Below are positions 25,294 through 35,114 of a stretch of 64,000 nt of DNA, one piece after another (within the stretch, counting starts at the first letter, position 1; each line of letters begins with the position of its first letter). The DNA is from Streptomyces maremycinicus. Lineage in GTDB: Bacteria > Actinomycetota > Actinomycetes > Streptomycetales > Streptomycetaceae. Location: the NCBI RefSeq assembly GCF_001184025.1, contig NZ_BBYG01000008.1:372001-436000 (forward strand), in the 5' to 3' direction. The notes under the pieces are model-generated. The model was not told the origin of the DNA. It saw only the letters and a program-made list of their open reading frames with translations, and searched no databases. The position numbers and the translations under genes were made by a program.

Positions 25294-27798
25294 ATGAGCA
25301 GCCTCTTTGACGACAGCTTCCTGGCGAACCTCCAGGGCCCCCGCGCCCATGAGGAGGAACCCCCGCCACCGCCCGAGGACGATCACGGACCGGAGTCGGT
25401 TCCGGACGATCTGTTCGGCGGGAAGTTCGACGTGCCCCCCGACCGGGACACCCACTACCGCGGCGGCGCCCCGCGCCCCGTCCTGGACGCGGCCGCACTC
25501 CTGGAGGGGCTGAACGACAACCAGCGCGCGGCCGTCACCCACGCCGGCTCCCCGCTGCTCATCGTGGCCGGCGCCGGCTCCGGCAAGACGCGCGTGCTCA
25601 CCCACCGCATCGCCCACCTCCTCGCCGAGCGGCAGGTGCACCCGGGACAGATCCTCGCGATCACCTTCACCAACAAGGCCGCGGGCGAGATGAAGGAGCG
25701 CGTCGAAGCGCTCGTCGGCCCGCGCGCGAACGCGATGTGGGTGATGACCTTCCACAGTTCGTGCGTGCGCATCCTGCGCCGCGAGAGCAAGCGGCTCGGC
25801 TTCACGTCCTCGTTCTCGATCTACGACGCCGCCGACTCCAAGCGCCTGATGGCCCTGGTCTGCCGCGACCTGGACCTCGACCCCAAGCGCTACCCGCCCA
25901 AGTCCTTCAGCGCCAAGATCAGCAACCTGAAGAACGAGTTGATCGACGAGGAGGACTTCGCCGCCCAGGCCGCCGACGGCTTCGAGAAGACCCTCGCCCA
26001 GGCCTACGCGATGTACCAGTCGCGGCTGCGCGAGGCCAACGCCCTCGACTTCGACGACCTGATCATGACGACGGTCAATCTGCTGCGCGCCTTCCCGGAC
26101 GTCGCCGAGCACTACCGCCGCCGGTTCCGGCACGTCCTGGTCGACGAGTACCAGGACACCAACCACGCCCAGTACGCCCTCGTGCGCGAGCTGGTCGGCA
26201 CCTCCGAGCACCCCGTCGACGTCCCCCCGGGCGAGTACGACGTGCCGCCCGCCGAACTCTGCGTCGTAGGTGACGCCGACCAGTCGATCTACGCCTTCCG
26301 CGGCGCGACGATCCGCAACATCCTCCAGTTCGAGGAGGACTACCCGGACGCGACGACGATCCTGCTGGAGCAGAACTACCGCTCCACGCAGACGATCCTG
26401 TCCGCCGCCAACGCCGTCATCGAGCGCAACGAGTCCCGCCGCCCCAAGAACCTGTGGACCAACGCGGGCGCGGGCGCGCGGATCACCGGCTACGTCGCCG
26501 ACACCGAGCACGACGAGGCGCAGTTCGTCGCCGACGAGATAGACCGGCTGACGGACGCGGGTGACGCGAAGGCGGGCGATGTCGCCGTCTTCTACCGCAC
26601 CAACGCCCAGTCCCGTGTCTTCGAGGAGATCTTCATCCGCGTCGGCCTGCCCTACAAGGTCGTCGGCGGGGTCCGCTTCTACGAGCGCAAGGAGGTCCGG
26701 GACGTCCTGGCCTACCTGCGTGTGCTGGCCAACCCGGAGGACTCGGTGCCGCTGCGCCGGATCCTCAACGTGCCCAAGCGCGGCATCGGCGACCGTGCCG
26801 AGGCGATGATCGACGCCCTCTCCCAGCGCGAGAAGATCAGCTTCCCGCAGGCCCTGAAGCGCGTCGACGAGGCCTACGGCATGGCCTCGCGGTCGACGAA
26901 CGCCGTGAAGCGGTTCAACGCGCTGATGGAGGAGCTCCGCACGATCGTCGAGTCCGGCGCCGGTCCGGCGACGGTCCTGGAGGCGGTGCTCGAACGCACC
27001 GGCTACCTCGCCGAGTTGCAGGCCTCCACCGACCCGCAGGACGAGACTCGGATCGAGAACCTCCAGGAACTCGCCGCCGTCGCCCTGGAGTTCGAGCAGG
27101 AGGCCGCCGCGGCGGAGGGCGAGAGCGAGGGCACGGCCCCGGTCGGACTCTCCGAGTTCCTCGAGCGGGTCGCCCTGGTCGCCGACTCCGACCAGATCCC
27201 CGACGAGGAGGAGGACGGTTCGGGCGTCATCACCCTGATGACCCTGCACACCGCCAAGGGACTCGAGTTCCCGGTCGTGTTCCTCACCGGCATGGAGGAC
27301 GGCGTCTTCCCGCACATGCGCGCCCTCGGCCAGACCAAGGAGCTCGAGGAGGAGCGCCGCCTGGCGTACGTCGGCATCACCCGCGCGCGGGAGCGGCTCT
27401 ACCTGACGAGGTCCGCACTGCGCAGCGCCTGGGGACAGCCGTCGTACAACCCGCCCTCCCGGTTCCTGGAGGAGATCCCGCCGACGCATGTGGACTGGAA
27501 GCGGACGGGGGCGACCGTGCCCGTGTCCTCCGGTCCCGTCTCCGGCGTGGCGGCTTCGCTGTCCTCGTCCCGCTCGCGTTCCTCGGCCGCCGGCGCGTCC
27601 GGCTTCGCGACGCGCCGGTCCGCCGACAAGCCGGTGGTCTCGCTGGCCGTCGGAGACCGTGTCACCCACGACCAGTTCGGTCTCGGCACGGTCGTCGGGG
27701 TGAAGGGCACGGGCGCGAACGCGGAGGCGACGGTCGACTTCGGCGACGTCAAGCCGAAGCGTCTGCTGCTGCGGTACGCGCCGGTGGAGAAGCTGTAG
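25294..27798 (+). CDS. pcrA: ATP-dependent DNA helicase PcrA (UvrD/Rep family)
   Basis: A 3'-5' helicase of repair and replication-fork clearance, 834 residues. Residues 1-65 are an acidic, Pro-rich extension. Motifs in order: Q motif LNDNQRAAV, Walker A AGAGSGKTR (92-100), Ia TFTNKAAGEMKERV, II VDEYQDTN, III VVGDADQSIYAFRGA, IV LEQNYRS, V VTLMTLHTAKGLEFPVVF-like and VI VGITRARERLYL. The C-terminal ~60 residues are a small beta domain (VGDRVTHDQFGLGTVVGV) that in PcrA contacts RNA polymerase. GGAGGG lies 2 nt before ATG 25294. The promoter has the damage-inducible signature. Confidence 0.96.
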   Translation: MSSLFDDSFLANLQGPRAHEEEPPPPPEDDHGPESVPDDLFGGKFDVPPDRDTHYRGGAPRPVLDAAALLEGLNDNQRAAVTHAGSPLLIVAGAGSGKTRVLTHRIAHLLAERQVHPGQILAITFTNKAAGEMKERVEALVGPRANAMWVMTFHSSCVRILRRESKRLGFTSSFSIYDAADSKRLMALVCRDLDLDPKRYPPKSFSAKISNLKNELIDEEDFAAQAADGFEKTLAQAYAMYQSRLREANALDFDDLIMTTVNLLRAFPDVAEHYRRRFRHVLVDEYQDTNHAQYALVRELVGTSEHPVDVPPGEYDVPPAELCVVGDADQSIYAFRGATIRNILQFEEDYPDATTILLEQNYRSTQTILSAANAVIERNESRRPKNLWTNAGAGARITGYVADTEHDEAQFVADEIDRLTDAGDAKAGDVAVFYRTNAQSRVFEEIFIRVGLPYKVVGGVRFYERKEVRDVLAYLRVLANPEDSVPLRRILNVPKRGIGDRAEAMIDALSQREKISFPQALKRVDEAYGMASRSTNAVKRFNALMEELRTIVESGAGPATVLEAVLERTGYLAELQASTDPQDETRIENLQELAAVALEFEQEAAAAEGESEGTAPVGLSEFLERVALVADSDQIPDEEEDGSGVITLMTLHTAKGLEFPVVFLTGMEDGVFPHMRALGQTKELEEERRLAYVGITRARERLYLTRSALRSAWGQPSYNPPSRFLEEIPPTHVDWKRTGATVPVSSGPVSGVAASLSSSRSRSSAAGASGFATRRSADKPVVSLAVGDRVTHDQFGLGTVVGVKGTGANAEATVDFGDVKPKRLLLRYAPVEKL

Positions 27799-27855
27799 GT
27801 GCAGAACCTGTAGGTGCAGAAGCTGTAGGTGCGCACGCTGTAGGCGCAGGAGTCG
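27795..27855. repeat. Short tandem repeat after pcrA
   Basis: About four ~16-bp copies of CTGTAGGTGCAGAAG begin at the pcrA stop codon and seem to be duplications of its last codons (GAAGCTGTAG). Confidence 0.7.
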
Positions 27856-27869
27856 TGGCGCAGCAGTGA

Positions 27870-27892
27870 GCCCCCGCTGCGACAGCGGGGGC
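27870..27892. terminator. Terminator between pcrA and the M23 peptidase gene
   Basis: 10-bp perfect stem GCCCCCGCTG (27870-27879) with 27883-27892 and a 3-nt loop, between converging genes. Confidence 0.8.
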
Positions 27893-27915
27893 CCGGAGCG
27901 CGAAAGGCGTTCAGG

Positions 27916-29451
27916 TCACGTCGGGTTGAGTCCGTGGCTGCGCAGCCACGGCAGCGGGTCGATCGCGGAGCCGCCCGCGGGCCGGACCTCGAAGTGCAGG
28001 TGCGGGCCGGTGGAGTTGCCGGAGTTGCCGGAGTACGCGATCGGGTCGCCGGCCTTGACCGTCGTACCGGAGGAGACGCGGTAGCTGGAGAGGTGGCAGT
28101 ACCAGGTCTCCGTGCCGTCCTTCGCCGTCACGATCATCATGTTGCCGTAGGCGCTGTTCCACTGCGTCCGTACGGTGCCGTCGGTGGCCGCCATCACGGT
28201 CGTGCCGTAGGAGACGGGGAAGTCGATACCGGTGTGCTGGGACATCCAGTTGATGCCGGCCTGGCCGAAGTAGGCGCTGAGGCCGTGCTGCGAGACCGGA
28301 AGGGCGTACTTGGGGCGCAGCCGCTCCTTGCGGGCCGCCTCGGCCGCCGCCTTCTTCTTCTCGGCTTCCTGCTGCGTCTTCAGGTCGAGACGTTCCTGCG
28401 TCCGGCTGGCCCGGTCGGCGAAGTCGTCGGCCTCCGCGCTGAGGGTCTCGAGCTGGGCGTCCAGCTTGTTGTTGGCGGCGGACGGTTTCACCGGCTGCGC
28501 GTCCGCGGCGGAGGCCGTGGTGTCCTTGTCGTCGCCGCCGGTCAGCGAGCCGACCGAGGCCGCGGCGATACCGGCGACTCCCATCACGCACACCGAGGGC
28601 ACGGCCACGGTCAGCAGCGCGGAGCGCTTCGCGGGCATCCGGCGCCGGGAACGGTTCGCGTTGCGGGCGGCAGCCCGCCCGCCGGGCGCGGGGACCGGAA
28701 CCGGGGCGGCCTCCTCCTGGTCGTCGAGGAGGGGCAGCGGAGCGCCGTCCGACGACTCGCCCTCGGCAGGGGCGTGTTCGTCCTGCCCGACCTGCTCGAA
28801 GGTGGCGGTGGCCAGCTGGTCGAACGGGACCTCGGCCTGCTGCTCGTGCTCGTCGGCGCTCTGGCGGTCGGTCTCGCCGCCGTCGGAGTTCCACTGGGTG
28901 GCGTCGTAGGCGCCGGTGTCGAAGGCCTGCGTGCCCCATTCCCACTGCTGGGTCCGGTCGGCGGCCGGGCTCACGGCTCCGTCGGGCTGGAGCCAGGCGC
29001 TCGCGTCCCACTGGCCACTGGCATCCGGTGCCGTGCCCTGCGGCGGAACGGCGTTCAGCTGCTGGTGGTGGTCGGGGGACCAGGCGGTGGTCTCGTACGC
29101 GCCCGTGTCGTAGGCGGCGTGGTGCTGGGCCGCGTACCCGTCGTAGTTCAGGGTCTGGTGACTGCCCGTGTCCGGGGCCTGGTGGCTGCCGGTGCCCCAT
29201 TGGGTGGTGTCGTACGTGCCGGTCGCGAGATTCGTGCCGTCGTCCGGGAGCGCGCCGAAGAGCGGGTCGGCCTGCGCGAAGTGGCCGCCGGCGTGGGCGC
29301 CGGCGTCGAAGGCGCCGGTCTCGTAGCGCTGGTACGTGGTGAAGCCGTCGTACTGGGCTTCCTGGGTGCCGTACGACGCGTAGTGCGCCGAAGCGGCGTC
29401 GGAAGCCGGGGTCGGGGTGGTCATGATCCCCGACGGGTGACGGTCGTTCAC
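27916..29451 (-). CDS. M23 metallopeptidase, membrane-anchored with long disordered N-terminus
   Basis: A ~511-residue peptidoglycan endopeptidase. Residues 1-~235 are low-complexity, with Tyr-Glu/Asp-Thr-Gly-Ala repeats (YDTGAYETT, FDTGAYDAT) and probably cytosolic. A basic patch (RSRRRMPAKR) precedes the membrane helix (ALLTVAVPSVCVMGVAGIAAASV), then a coiled coil (ERLDLKTQQEAEKKKAAAEAA), then the LytM/M23 domain: HTGIDFPV and HLHFEVRP carry the zinc ligands (H, D, H) and catalytic His. Start GTG 29451 is favoured by GAGAAG; TTG 29472 and ATG 29424 are alternatives. It acts outside the membrane on cross-bridges. Confidence 0.88.
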   Translation of the reverse strand: MNDRHPSGIMTTPTPASDAASAHYASYGTQEAQYDGFTTYQRYETGAFDAGAHAGGHFAQADPLFGALPDDGTNLATGTYDTTQWGTGSHQAPDTGSHQTLNYDGYAAQHHAAYDTGAYETTAWSPDHHQQLNAVPPQGTAPDASGQWDASAWLQPDGAVSPAADRTQQWEWGTQAFDTGAYDATQWNSDGGETDRQSADEHEQQAEVPFDQLATATFEQVGQDEHAPAEGESSDGAPLPLLDDQEEAAPVPVPAPGGRAAARNANRSRRRMPAKRSALLTVAVPSVCVMGVAGIAAASVGSLTGGDDKDTTASAADAQPVKPSAANNKLDAQLETLSAEADDFADRASRTQERLDLKTQQEAEKKKAAAEAARKERLRPKYALPVSQHGLSAYFGQAGINWMSQHTGIDFPVSYGTTVMAATDGTVRTQWNSAYGNMMIVTAKDGTETWYCHLSSYRVSSGTTVKAGDPIAYSGNSGNSTGPHLHFEVRPAGGSAIDPLPWLRSHGLNPT

Positions 29452-29785
29452 CAACTTCTCTTTCGCCGACAACAGGGGCTGCCAGAGCAGTGCGGCGACT
29501 GTACCCGGCAGTACGCGGGCACGACAATCTTCCGCAGGTTTCGTGCCTGCGGGAAAGGGGCATTCGGCCGTGTTTCGGGGGACGACGGGCGTGGGTTTGG
29601 CTCTACGTTCGAATGGCGTTCGATATGAGGTGAGGTTCGGACGGCCGTCAGGGGGCCCGCGGGGCCGACGGTGGCGGTGTCACGGGGTGAGCCGGAAGTG
29701 AGCCGCGGGTGAGTCGGGTGGGTGTGCTCGGGGGAGCTGGGGTCGGTCGGGGGTGTCCGCGGGGCGTGTGGGACAGGGGGCGGTG
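29452..29785. other. Intergenic region with the M23 gene promoter
   Basis: Minus-strand TTGTCG (plus 29522-29527), an 18-bp spacer and TACAGT (plus 29498-29503) form a good promoter for the M23 gene. A repeat GTTCGAATGGCGTTCGA lies at 29607-29623. Nothing else is recognised in the G-rich rest. Confidence 0.55.
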
Positions 29786-30781
29786 TCAGGCCACGGTGAG
29801 GCCGTCGGTCTGAGGACCCGTACGGGTCGCGGCTCGGCCGCCGGTCCGAGCGCCGGTCGACGCCCCCGCGGGCGCCGTGTCGAGGGCCTGCCGTATGCCG
29901 GTGGCGACGGCCGGGTGGACGGGCAGGGCGAGGTGGCCGATCCCGGTCACCCGGACGTTCTGCACCAACAGGTCGGGATGGTCGACGCAGGCCGACTCCA
30001 GCGGGTCCATGAGGTGGTCGAGGTCGCTCCAGAAGCTGACGAACTGCGTCCGGCAGCCCGGCGCCGGCCGGGAGAGCTCCTCGATCAGCTCGGAGCCCGG
30101 GCGCATCTGGCGCACGATCGGATGGGCGTTCGCCAGCGGCGCCACCCGGGTGCCGGAGTGCGGGGTGCCCAGCGTGACCAGGGTCCTGACCCTGCCGTCA
30201 CCGCCCAGCCGCTGCACGTAGTAGCGGGCGATGAGGCCGCCCAGGCTGTGTCCGACCACATCGACCTGCGCGCTGCCGGTGCGCTCGCAGATCTCCTCGA
30301 TGTGCCGGCCGAGCAACTCGGCGGCCGTCCGGATGTCGCAGGTCAGGGGGGAGTAGTTGAGCGACTCCACCCGGTGCCTGCCGTGCTGGGCCAGGCTGCG
30401 GCGCAGCAGGACGAACACGGAACGGTTGTCGATGAACCCGTGCAGCAGGACGACCGGGAGCGGTGCCTTGGTCGGCAGCTGTGCCGGGTCGGCGACGCCG
30501 GCCGCCCTGGGCAGCGCCGGGCGGGCCGCGGCGCGGCGCTCCTGGACGATGCCGGACGGATAGAGGAGCAGGTGGCCCGCGAGGATCGCCAGATCCAGCG
30601 CGGTCGCCTTGAGCAGGGTCAGGGAGAGTCCGGCCAGTCTGCTGGGCAGTCCGGGAAGGCCGGGGAGTCCTGGGAGGTTCGGCAGGGTGGAGAGGTTGAG
30701 GATGCCCGGAAGGGTCCGCAGGTCCGGCAGCAGACGCTGGCACAGCGGAAAAAAGGGCTGAAGTGCCCGGGTGACCTTCAT
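29786..30781 (-). CDS. Alpha/beta-hydrolase, lipase/esterase type
   Basis: A 331-residue esterase-fold protein. The N-terminal ~70 residues are hydrophobic with an LPxLPGLPGLPGLP repeat, so export or membrane attachment is likely. The catalytic fold shows PVVLLHGFIDN (oxyanion region), nucleophile Ser in VVGHSLGGLIARYY, LGTPHSGT, an acid in the SDLDHLMDP region and the catalytic His in TGIGHLALP. It resembles bacterial triacylglycerol lipases and PGAP1-like hydrolases. ATG 30781 is set by GGAGGT 5 nt upstream. The C-terminal Gly/Thr/Ala-rich tail (TGARTGGRAAT) is unusual. Confidence 0.87.
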   Translation of the reverse strand: MKVTRALQPFFPLCQRLLPDLRTLPGILNLSTLPNLPGLPGLPGLPSRLAGLSLTLLKATALDLAILAGHLLLYPSGIVQERRAAARPALPRAAGVADPAQLPTKAPLPVVLLHGFIDNRSVFVLLRRSLAQHGRHRVESLNYSPLTCDIRTAAELLGRHIEEICERTGSAQVDVVGHSLGGLIARYYVQRLGGDGRVRTLVTLGTPHSGTRVAPLANAHPIVRQMRPGSELIEELSRPAPGCRTQFVSFWSDLDHLMDPLESACVDHPDLLVQNVRVTGIGHLALPVHPAVATGIRQALDTAPAGASTGARTGGRAATRTGPQTDGLTVA

Positions 30782-31281
30782 GGCCGACCTCCTGTCGGCA
30801 CGCTGAGGACTTCTCTGTCCCCCGTGTGCCCTCGTGGAAGTCGCGGTGGAGGAGGTCGATCGGGCACGGCAGGGAGTGGGGCGGGTACGGCCTGGAGTGC
30901 GGGGCGTGTACGGCTTGTGTGACACCCGTTACACCGATGACGTCACAAGGAGCCCTGCCGGTCTGGCGACGAGGCTCCCCGCTGTCGTGCCTTACCTGTC
31001 CTACGTGCCCATCGTGCCTTCCGATGCGCCGTACCGCCACGCCAGCGGCCTGTGGCGTGGGGACGACGACCTCTCTGCGGCTCCCGGTGCGCCTGTTCCC
31101 CCGTGGCGCGGGGGGACGGTGCGCGGTGAAAGTGTCCCTTCGTGTGATTTCCCCCTCGGTCCACACCGTGAAACTGCCGGTTGCGGGATGCTGGCGATAA
31201 CGTTCGTTCACTTCCCCGGGCGGTCTGGCACGGGGTGTCCGTGCCGTTGAGGATGGACGTAGTCGCTTCATGGAGGCAGTG
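30782..31281. other. Divergent intergenic region between the lipase gene and icmB
   Basis: It contains an inverted repeat CTTGTGTGAC / GTCACAAG spanning 30914-30949 that encloses GTGACACCCGTTACAC, a possible operator. TAACGT around 31198 is a weak -10 candidate for icmB. I see no gene in these 500 bp. Confidence 0.4.
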
Positions 31282-31698
<417 letters not shown>

Positions 31699-31734
31699 GT
31701 CTTTCTGCGGGGGTTGTGCGGGTGGGTCGGGGTG

Positions 31735-31815
31735 ACGGTGCCTGGGGGCGCTGCCCCCAGACCCCCGATCGGCCCTGAACGGGCCTCGTCCTCAAGCGCC
31801 GGACGGGCTGGACAT
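31735..31815. repeat. Dispersed Streptomyces intergenic repeat copy
   Basis: The run GGGGGCGCTGCCCCCAGACC, then TGAACGGGCCTCGTCCTCAAGCGCCGGACGGGCTG, is of a kind I recall in many copies between Streptomyces genes. It contains a small hairpin (GGGGGC-GCT-GCCCCC). More diverged GCCGGGYRGGCTGG units follow to 31925. Confidence 0.5.
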
Positions 31816-31926
31816 GCGGGCCGGCGCTCCTCAGGTGCCGGGTGTGCTGGATGTGCGGGCCTCGTCTTCGATCGCCGGGTGGGCTGGTTACGCGAGTCGG
31901 CGTTCCTGAGGTGCCGGGCAGGCTGG

Positions 31927-33558
31927 TCACGCGGGGCGGTGTTGCTGAGGTGCTTGCAGTTCTTGGGTCATGGTTGCTCGTAGGCGCAGGGTTCTTCCCA
32001 GGCGTTGGAATGCTTCCGCCCAGTAGCCGCCGGCGCCGGGGGACGCGTCCTCCGGTTCGTCCGGGACCGCCAGGAGGGCGTCCAGGTGGGTTGCCTCCTC
32101 GGGGTCCAGGCAGCGTTCGGCCAGGCCCATGACCCCGCTGAAGCTCCAGGGGTAACTGCCCGCGTCCCGGGCGATGTTGAGCGCGTCCACGACGGAACGG
32201 CCGAGTGGTGTCGCCCAGGGCACCGGGCAGACGCCGAGCAGTTGGAAGGCCTCCGAGAGGCCGTGGGCCGCGATGAAACCGGCGACCCAGTCGGCCCGCT
32301 CGGCAGCCGGGAGGGTGCCCAGCAGCTTGGCCCGCTCGGCCAGCGAGACCGCGCCGGGCCCGCCCGCGCCGGGTGCCGACGGCACCCCGAGCAGCGCCCG
32401 CGACCAGTCGGCGTCGCGCTGGCGGACGGCGGCCCGGCACCACGCCGCGTGCAGTTCGCCCAGCCAGTCGTCGGCCACCGGCAACGCCACGATCTGCTCC
32501 GGCGTACGGCCGCCCAGGCGCGCCCGCCAGGTGGCGAGCGGGGCCGCCTCCATCAGCTGGCCGAACCACCAGGACCGCTCGCCCCGGCCGGGCGGCGCCT
32601 TGGCCGACACACCGTCGCGTTCCATGGCCGCGTCGCACTCGTGCGGGGCCTCCACGAGGAGGGTCGGTGTGTCCCCGGTGTGGTCGACGGCCACGCACGC
32701 CCCGGCCCGGACCGCCATCCGGGCGGCGAGCGCGGAACCCGGCAGCGCCGAGAGCAGCTCCGCCGCGGTGGCCCGCACATTGCGGCTCCGGTCCGTCAGG
32801 GCCTGTTCCAGGAAGGGCTCGTCGCGTGGTCCGAGGCCGGCGCGCAGCGAGTCGAGGAACATCAGCCGGTCCTCGGCCCGTTCCGTCGACCAGGTCGCGG
32901 ACAGCAGTGCGCGGGCCGCGTCGGGGTCCTGGCGGCGGATCGACGCCAGGAGGGCGACCCGCTCGGCGAACAGGCCCTCCTGCCAGAGCGTGCGGGTGCG
33001 TTCGGTCTCCGTCGGCCCGGGCAGCGAGGCGCCGCCGCCGGGTGCCGCGCGCAGGGCGAACCGCCAGTCGGGGTTCAGCCGGGCCAGCCACAGGGCGCGC
33101 GGACCGGCGAACTCCAGCGCCGCCGGGCGCAGGTCCGTACGCCCGCGGGCCGCGTCCAGCAAGGCGGGGAGGGACTCGGCGGGCGCGGCGAACCCCCGGG
33201 CGTTCACCGCCGTCAGCCACTGGGGCAGCAGCTCCATGAGATCCGGCGCGGTGCCTCTGCGGCCGCCCGCGCCGGTGCCGGGCCGGTCGGCCAGCAGGAA
33301 GGCGAGCCGGCGGGCCGCGGCGACGGGCAGTGCCGGACGCGGGTCCTCGGCGGCCGGCGTCGGCCGGGGGGCCGCCCGGCCCGGGCGCAGACCGACCCGG
33401 CGGCGGACGGTCTCGGCGGCCGCCGCGTCCAGCAGGGCGGCCGGAGCGGCCCGGCCGGGGGCCGCGCCCGGGGGTGTGCGGCGGTCCGTGCCGAGAAGCG
33501 CGGCGGTGACCAGGTCCTCCCATGCGGGCGGCGGGGGGAGGGGCGAAGTGGCGTTCAC
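31927..33558 (-). CDS. DUF5691 family protein
   Basis: A 543-residue soluble protein, probably alpha-helical with HEAT-like repeats (SLLASIRRQDPDAARALL, RSRNVRATAAELLSALPGS). It fits DUF5691, a family I know only from its neighbourhood with SWIM, MoxR and VWA genes. The N-terminal ~80 residues are Pro/Ala-rich. GTG 33558 follows GGGAG by 4 nt. It lies 67 bp downstream of the SWIM gene on the same strand, probably in one transcript. No catalytic residues are recognisable. Confidence 0.75.
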   Translation of the reverse strand: MNATSPLPPPPAWEDLVTAALLGTDRRTPPGAAPGRAAPAALLDAAAAETVRRRVGLRPGRAAPRPTPAAEDPRPALPVAAARRLAFLLADRPGTGAGGRRGTAPDLMELLPQWLTAVNARGFAAPAESLPALLDAARGRTDLRPAALEFAGPRALWLARLNPDWRFALRAAPGGGASLPGPTETERTRTLWQEGLFAERVALLASIRRQDPDAARALLSATWSTERAEDRLMFLDSLRAGLGPRDEPFLEQALTDRSRNVRATAAELLSALPGSALAARMAVRAGACVAVDHTGDTPTLLVEAPHECDAAMERDGVSAKAPPGRGERSWWFGQLMEAAPLATWRARLGGRTPEQIVALPVADDWLGELHAAWCRAAVRQRDADWSRALLGVPSAPGAGGPGAVSLAERAKLLGTLPAAERADWVAGFIAAHGLSEAFQLLGVCPVPWATPLGRSVVDALNIARDAGSYPWSFSGVMGLAERCLDPEEATHLDALLAVPDEPEDASPGAGGYWAEAFQRLGRTLRLRATMTQELQAPQQHRPA

Positions 33559-33625
33559 GAGGCTCCCTTCTGCTGTCGTCGTCGTGGGGTGCCGGTGCGG
33601 CCGTCGGCCCGGCCGCGGGTTTCCT

Positions 33626-34978
33626 TCAGCACAGGCGTACCGCCTCTCCCGCGCCCGTCGGCCAGGCCGTCAGCGGGGTGAAGCCGCGATGGCCGCACTC
33701 ACCGAAGACCCGGACGGGGGCGCCGCCCGAGAGGGCGACCAGGCGCCACAGGCCGGGGCGGGAGACCGCGGCGGGGGTGAGCGGCAGCGCCGTGGCGCCT
33801 TCGGCGTCGGCCAGTTGCCAGGAGTCGCCGTCCGGGGTCGGCACGACGTCGTCCAGCGTCACCGGGACGGACTCCAGCCAGGGGTCGTGGCGCAGGATCT
33901 CGCCGTAGCGGGCGGTCGCCTCGGTCGTGGTCACACCCGGGGGACGGGTCCCGGTGAGGACGGGCGGTGCGAACTGCTCACCGAGCGACGCCCGTTGTCC
34001 TCCGGCGCCCGGGTGGGCGGACAGTTCGGCGTCCAGGGCGAGGCCGACGGGCAGGGTCAGCTCCGGTGCGCGGCCCGCCGCTCCGTAGGAGAGGAGGAGC
34101 GCCGTGAGGCCCGAGGCGGTGCCGTACAGCCAGATACGGCGGGTCGTCAGTTTCGGGTCGGGCGTGTCGTACTGGGCGAGCACCAGCCAGTGGTCGCGGA
34201 CCGGCGGGCCCGTCGCCGAGGACGGCAGGCCCACGCGGGCCCGGACCGTCGCCGCCAGGGCGTCCGGCAGCCGCTCACGGTGCAGCCAGCCCTGGTCCAG
34301 GAGGTGGAGCAGCGCGCACTCCTCCAGCAGCCGCGCCGGCCAGTCCGCCCCGGATCCGGCGACCGCCCCCAACTCCCGCACGCGCGAGGCCAGTCCGGGT
34401 GCCTGGGCGTCGACCATGCGGGCCGCCGTCTCCTCCCACAGCGCGTACCCGGACTGCTCGGCCGTGGCGAGGCCCGAGCGCAGGAGGTCGGCGAGCCGTT
34501 CCTCCAGCTCCGTCGCCCCCGAGGTGATGCGCTCGGCGCGCCGCTCCGCCCGGCGCCGCGCCCCCTCCGGATCGGCGGGGCCGGACCCCGAACCCGCGGG
34601 CCCCGCCTCCCCCTTCTCCGCCGTCCGCCTGCGCCCGGCGATCCACTGCTCGGCCCAGTCCGGTGCCCGCCCCACCGGCAGCGCCGCCTCGCCGCCCGAC
34701 CAGAGCAGCAGCAGCCCGAGCGCGTGCTTGCAGGGGAACTTGCGGCTCGGACAACTGCACCGGTACGCCGGAGCGGCACCGGCCGCCGTGTCGACGACCG
34801 TCCGGTACGGTGCGCCGCCGCTGCCCTCGCACAGACCCCACACCGCCCCCTCCCGCGAACTGCCCGTGCCCGACCACGGACCGGCCGTGCCGAGTTTGCT
34901 TCCCGCTTTGCGTGACGTGGAGTCAGGCGCCAGTGCCAGCACCTGGTCCGCCGTCCAGCGCACCCCCTGCTGAGTCAT
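33626..34978 (-). CDS. SWIM zinc-finger protein
   Basis: A 450-residue protein with a SWIM zinc finger near the N-terminus: CSC (Cys74, Cys76), then CKH (Cys83, His85), the CxCx6CxH pattern that binds zinc and, in other SWIM proteins, DNA or protein. A helical middle part (ERITSGATELEERLADLLRSGL) and a C-terminal domain of unknown fold follow. It corresponds in kind to YehQ of the E. coli yehLMPQ cluster. ATG 34978 lies 7 nt past the -10 box of a damage-type promoter, so the transcript is probably leaderless. Divergent from the MoxR operon. Confidence 0.85.
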   Translation of the reverse strand: MTQQGVRWTADQVLALAPDSTSRKAGSKLGTAGPWSGTGSSREGAVWGLCEGSGGAPYRTVVDTAAGAAPAYRCSCPSRKFPCKHALGLLLLWSGGEAALPVGRAPDWAEQWIAGRRRTAEKGEAGPAGSGSGPADPEGARRRAERRAERITSGATELEERLADLLRSGLATAEQSGYALWEETAARMVDAQAPGLASRVRELGAVAGSGADWPARLLEECALLHLLDQGWLHRERLPDALAATVRARVGLPSSATGPPVRDHWLVLAQYDTPDPKLTTRRIWLYGTASGLTALLLSYGAAGRAPELTLPVGLALDAELSAHPGAGGQRASLGEQFAPPVLTGTRPPGVTTTEATARYGEILRHDPWLESVPVTLDDVVPTPDGDSWQLADAEGATALPLTPAAVSRPGLWRLVALSGGAPVRVFGECGHRGFTPLTAWPTGAGEAVRLC

Positions 34979-34985
34979 GCCATCG

Positions 34986-35008
34986 AAGGTAGATCCCCCC
35001 ACTGACAA
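34986..35008 (-). promoter_or_regulatory. Damage-type promoter of the SWIM gene (RecA-NDp/PafBC-like)
   Basis: On the minus strand TTGTCAGTG (plus 35000-35008), exactly 8 bp, then TACCTT (plus 34986-34991): a full match to tTGTCRgtg-N8-TAnnnT. The start codon is 7 bp further. Confidence 0.75.
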
Positions 35009-35091
35009 TCGGTCCGGCGAGCACCCGCAGGCCGTCCGACGACCCCCCGTCCGCGGGCGGCCGGGAGGACGTTTTCGCAGGTCGGATCGCA

Positions 35092-35114
35092 TTGTCAGTG
35101 GCGTGGTGCACGGT
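35092..35114 (+). promoter_or_regulatory. Damage-type promoter of the MoxR operon (RecA-NDp/PafBC-like, weaker -10)
   Basis: TTGTCAGTG (35092-35100), exactly 8 bp, then CACGGT (35109-35114), which keeps the A and final T of TAnnnT but not the first T. It forms a mirror pair with the SWIM promoter 84 bp away. Confidence 0.6.

Noticed and set aside
24982..27669. An 895-codon minus-strand frame across pcrA
   Set aside because: It is the antisense shadow of pcrA, with the biased composition (Val/Gly/Arg/Asp) typical of such frames in high-GC DNA.
29607..29623. GTTCGAATGGCGTTCGA as a LexA (SOS) box
   Set aside because: Actinobacterial boxes need GAAC-N4-GTTC; here the spacing is one base short and the fourth base is T. 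It also lies between genes of which neither starts there.
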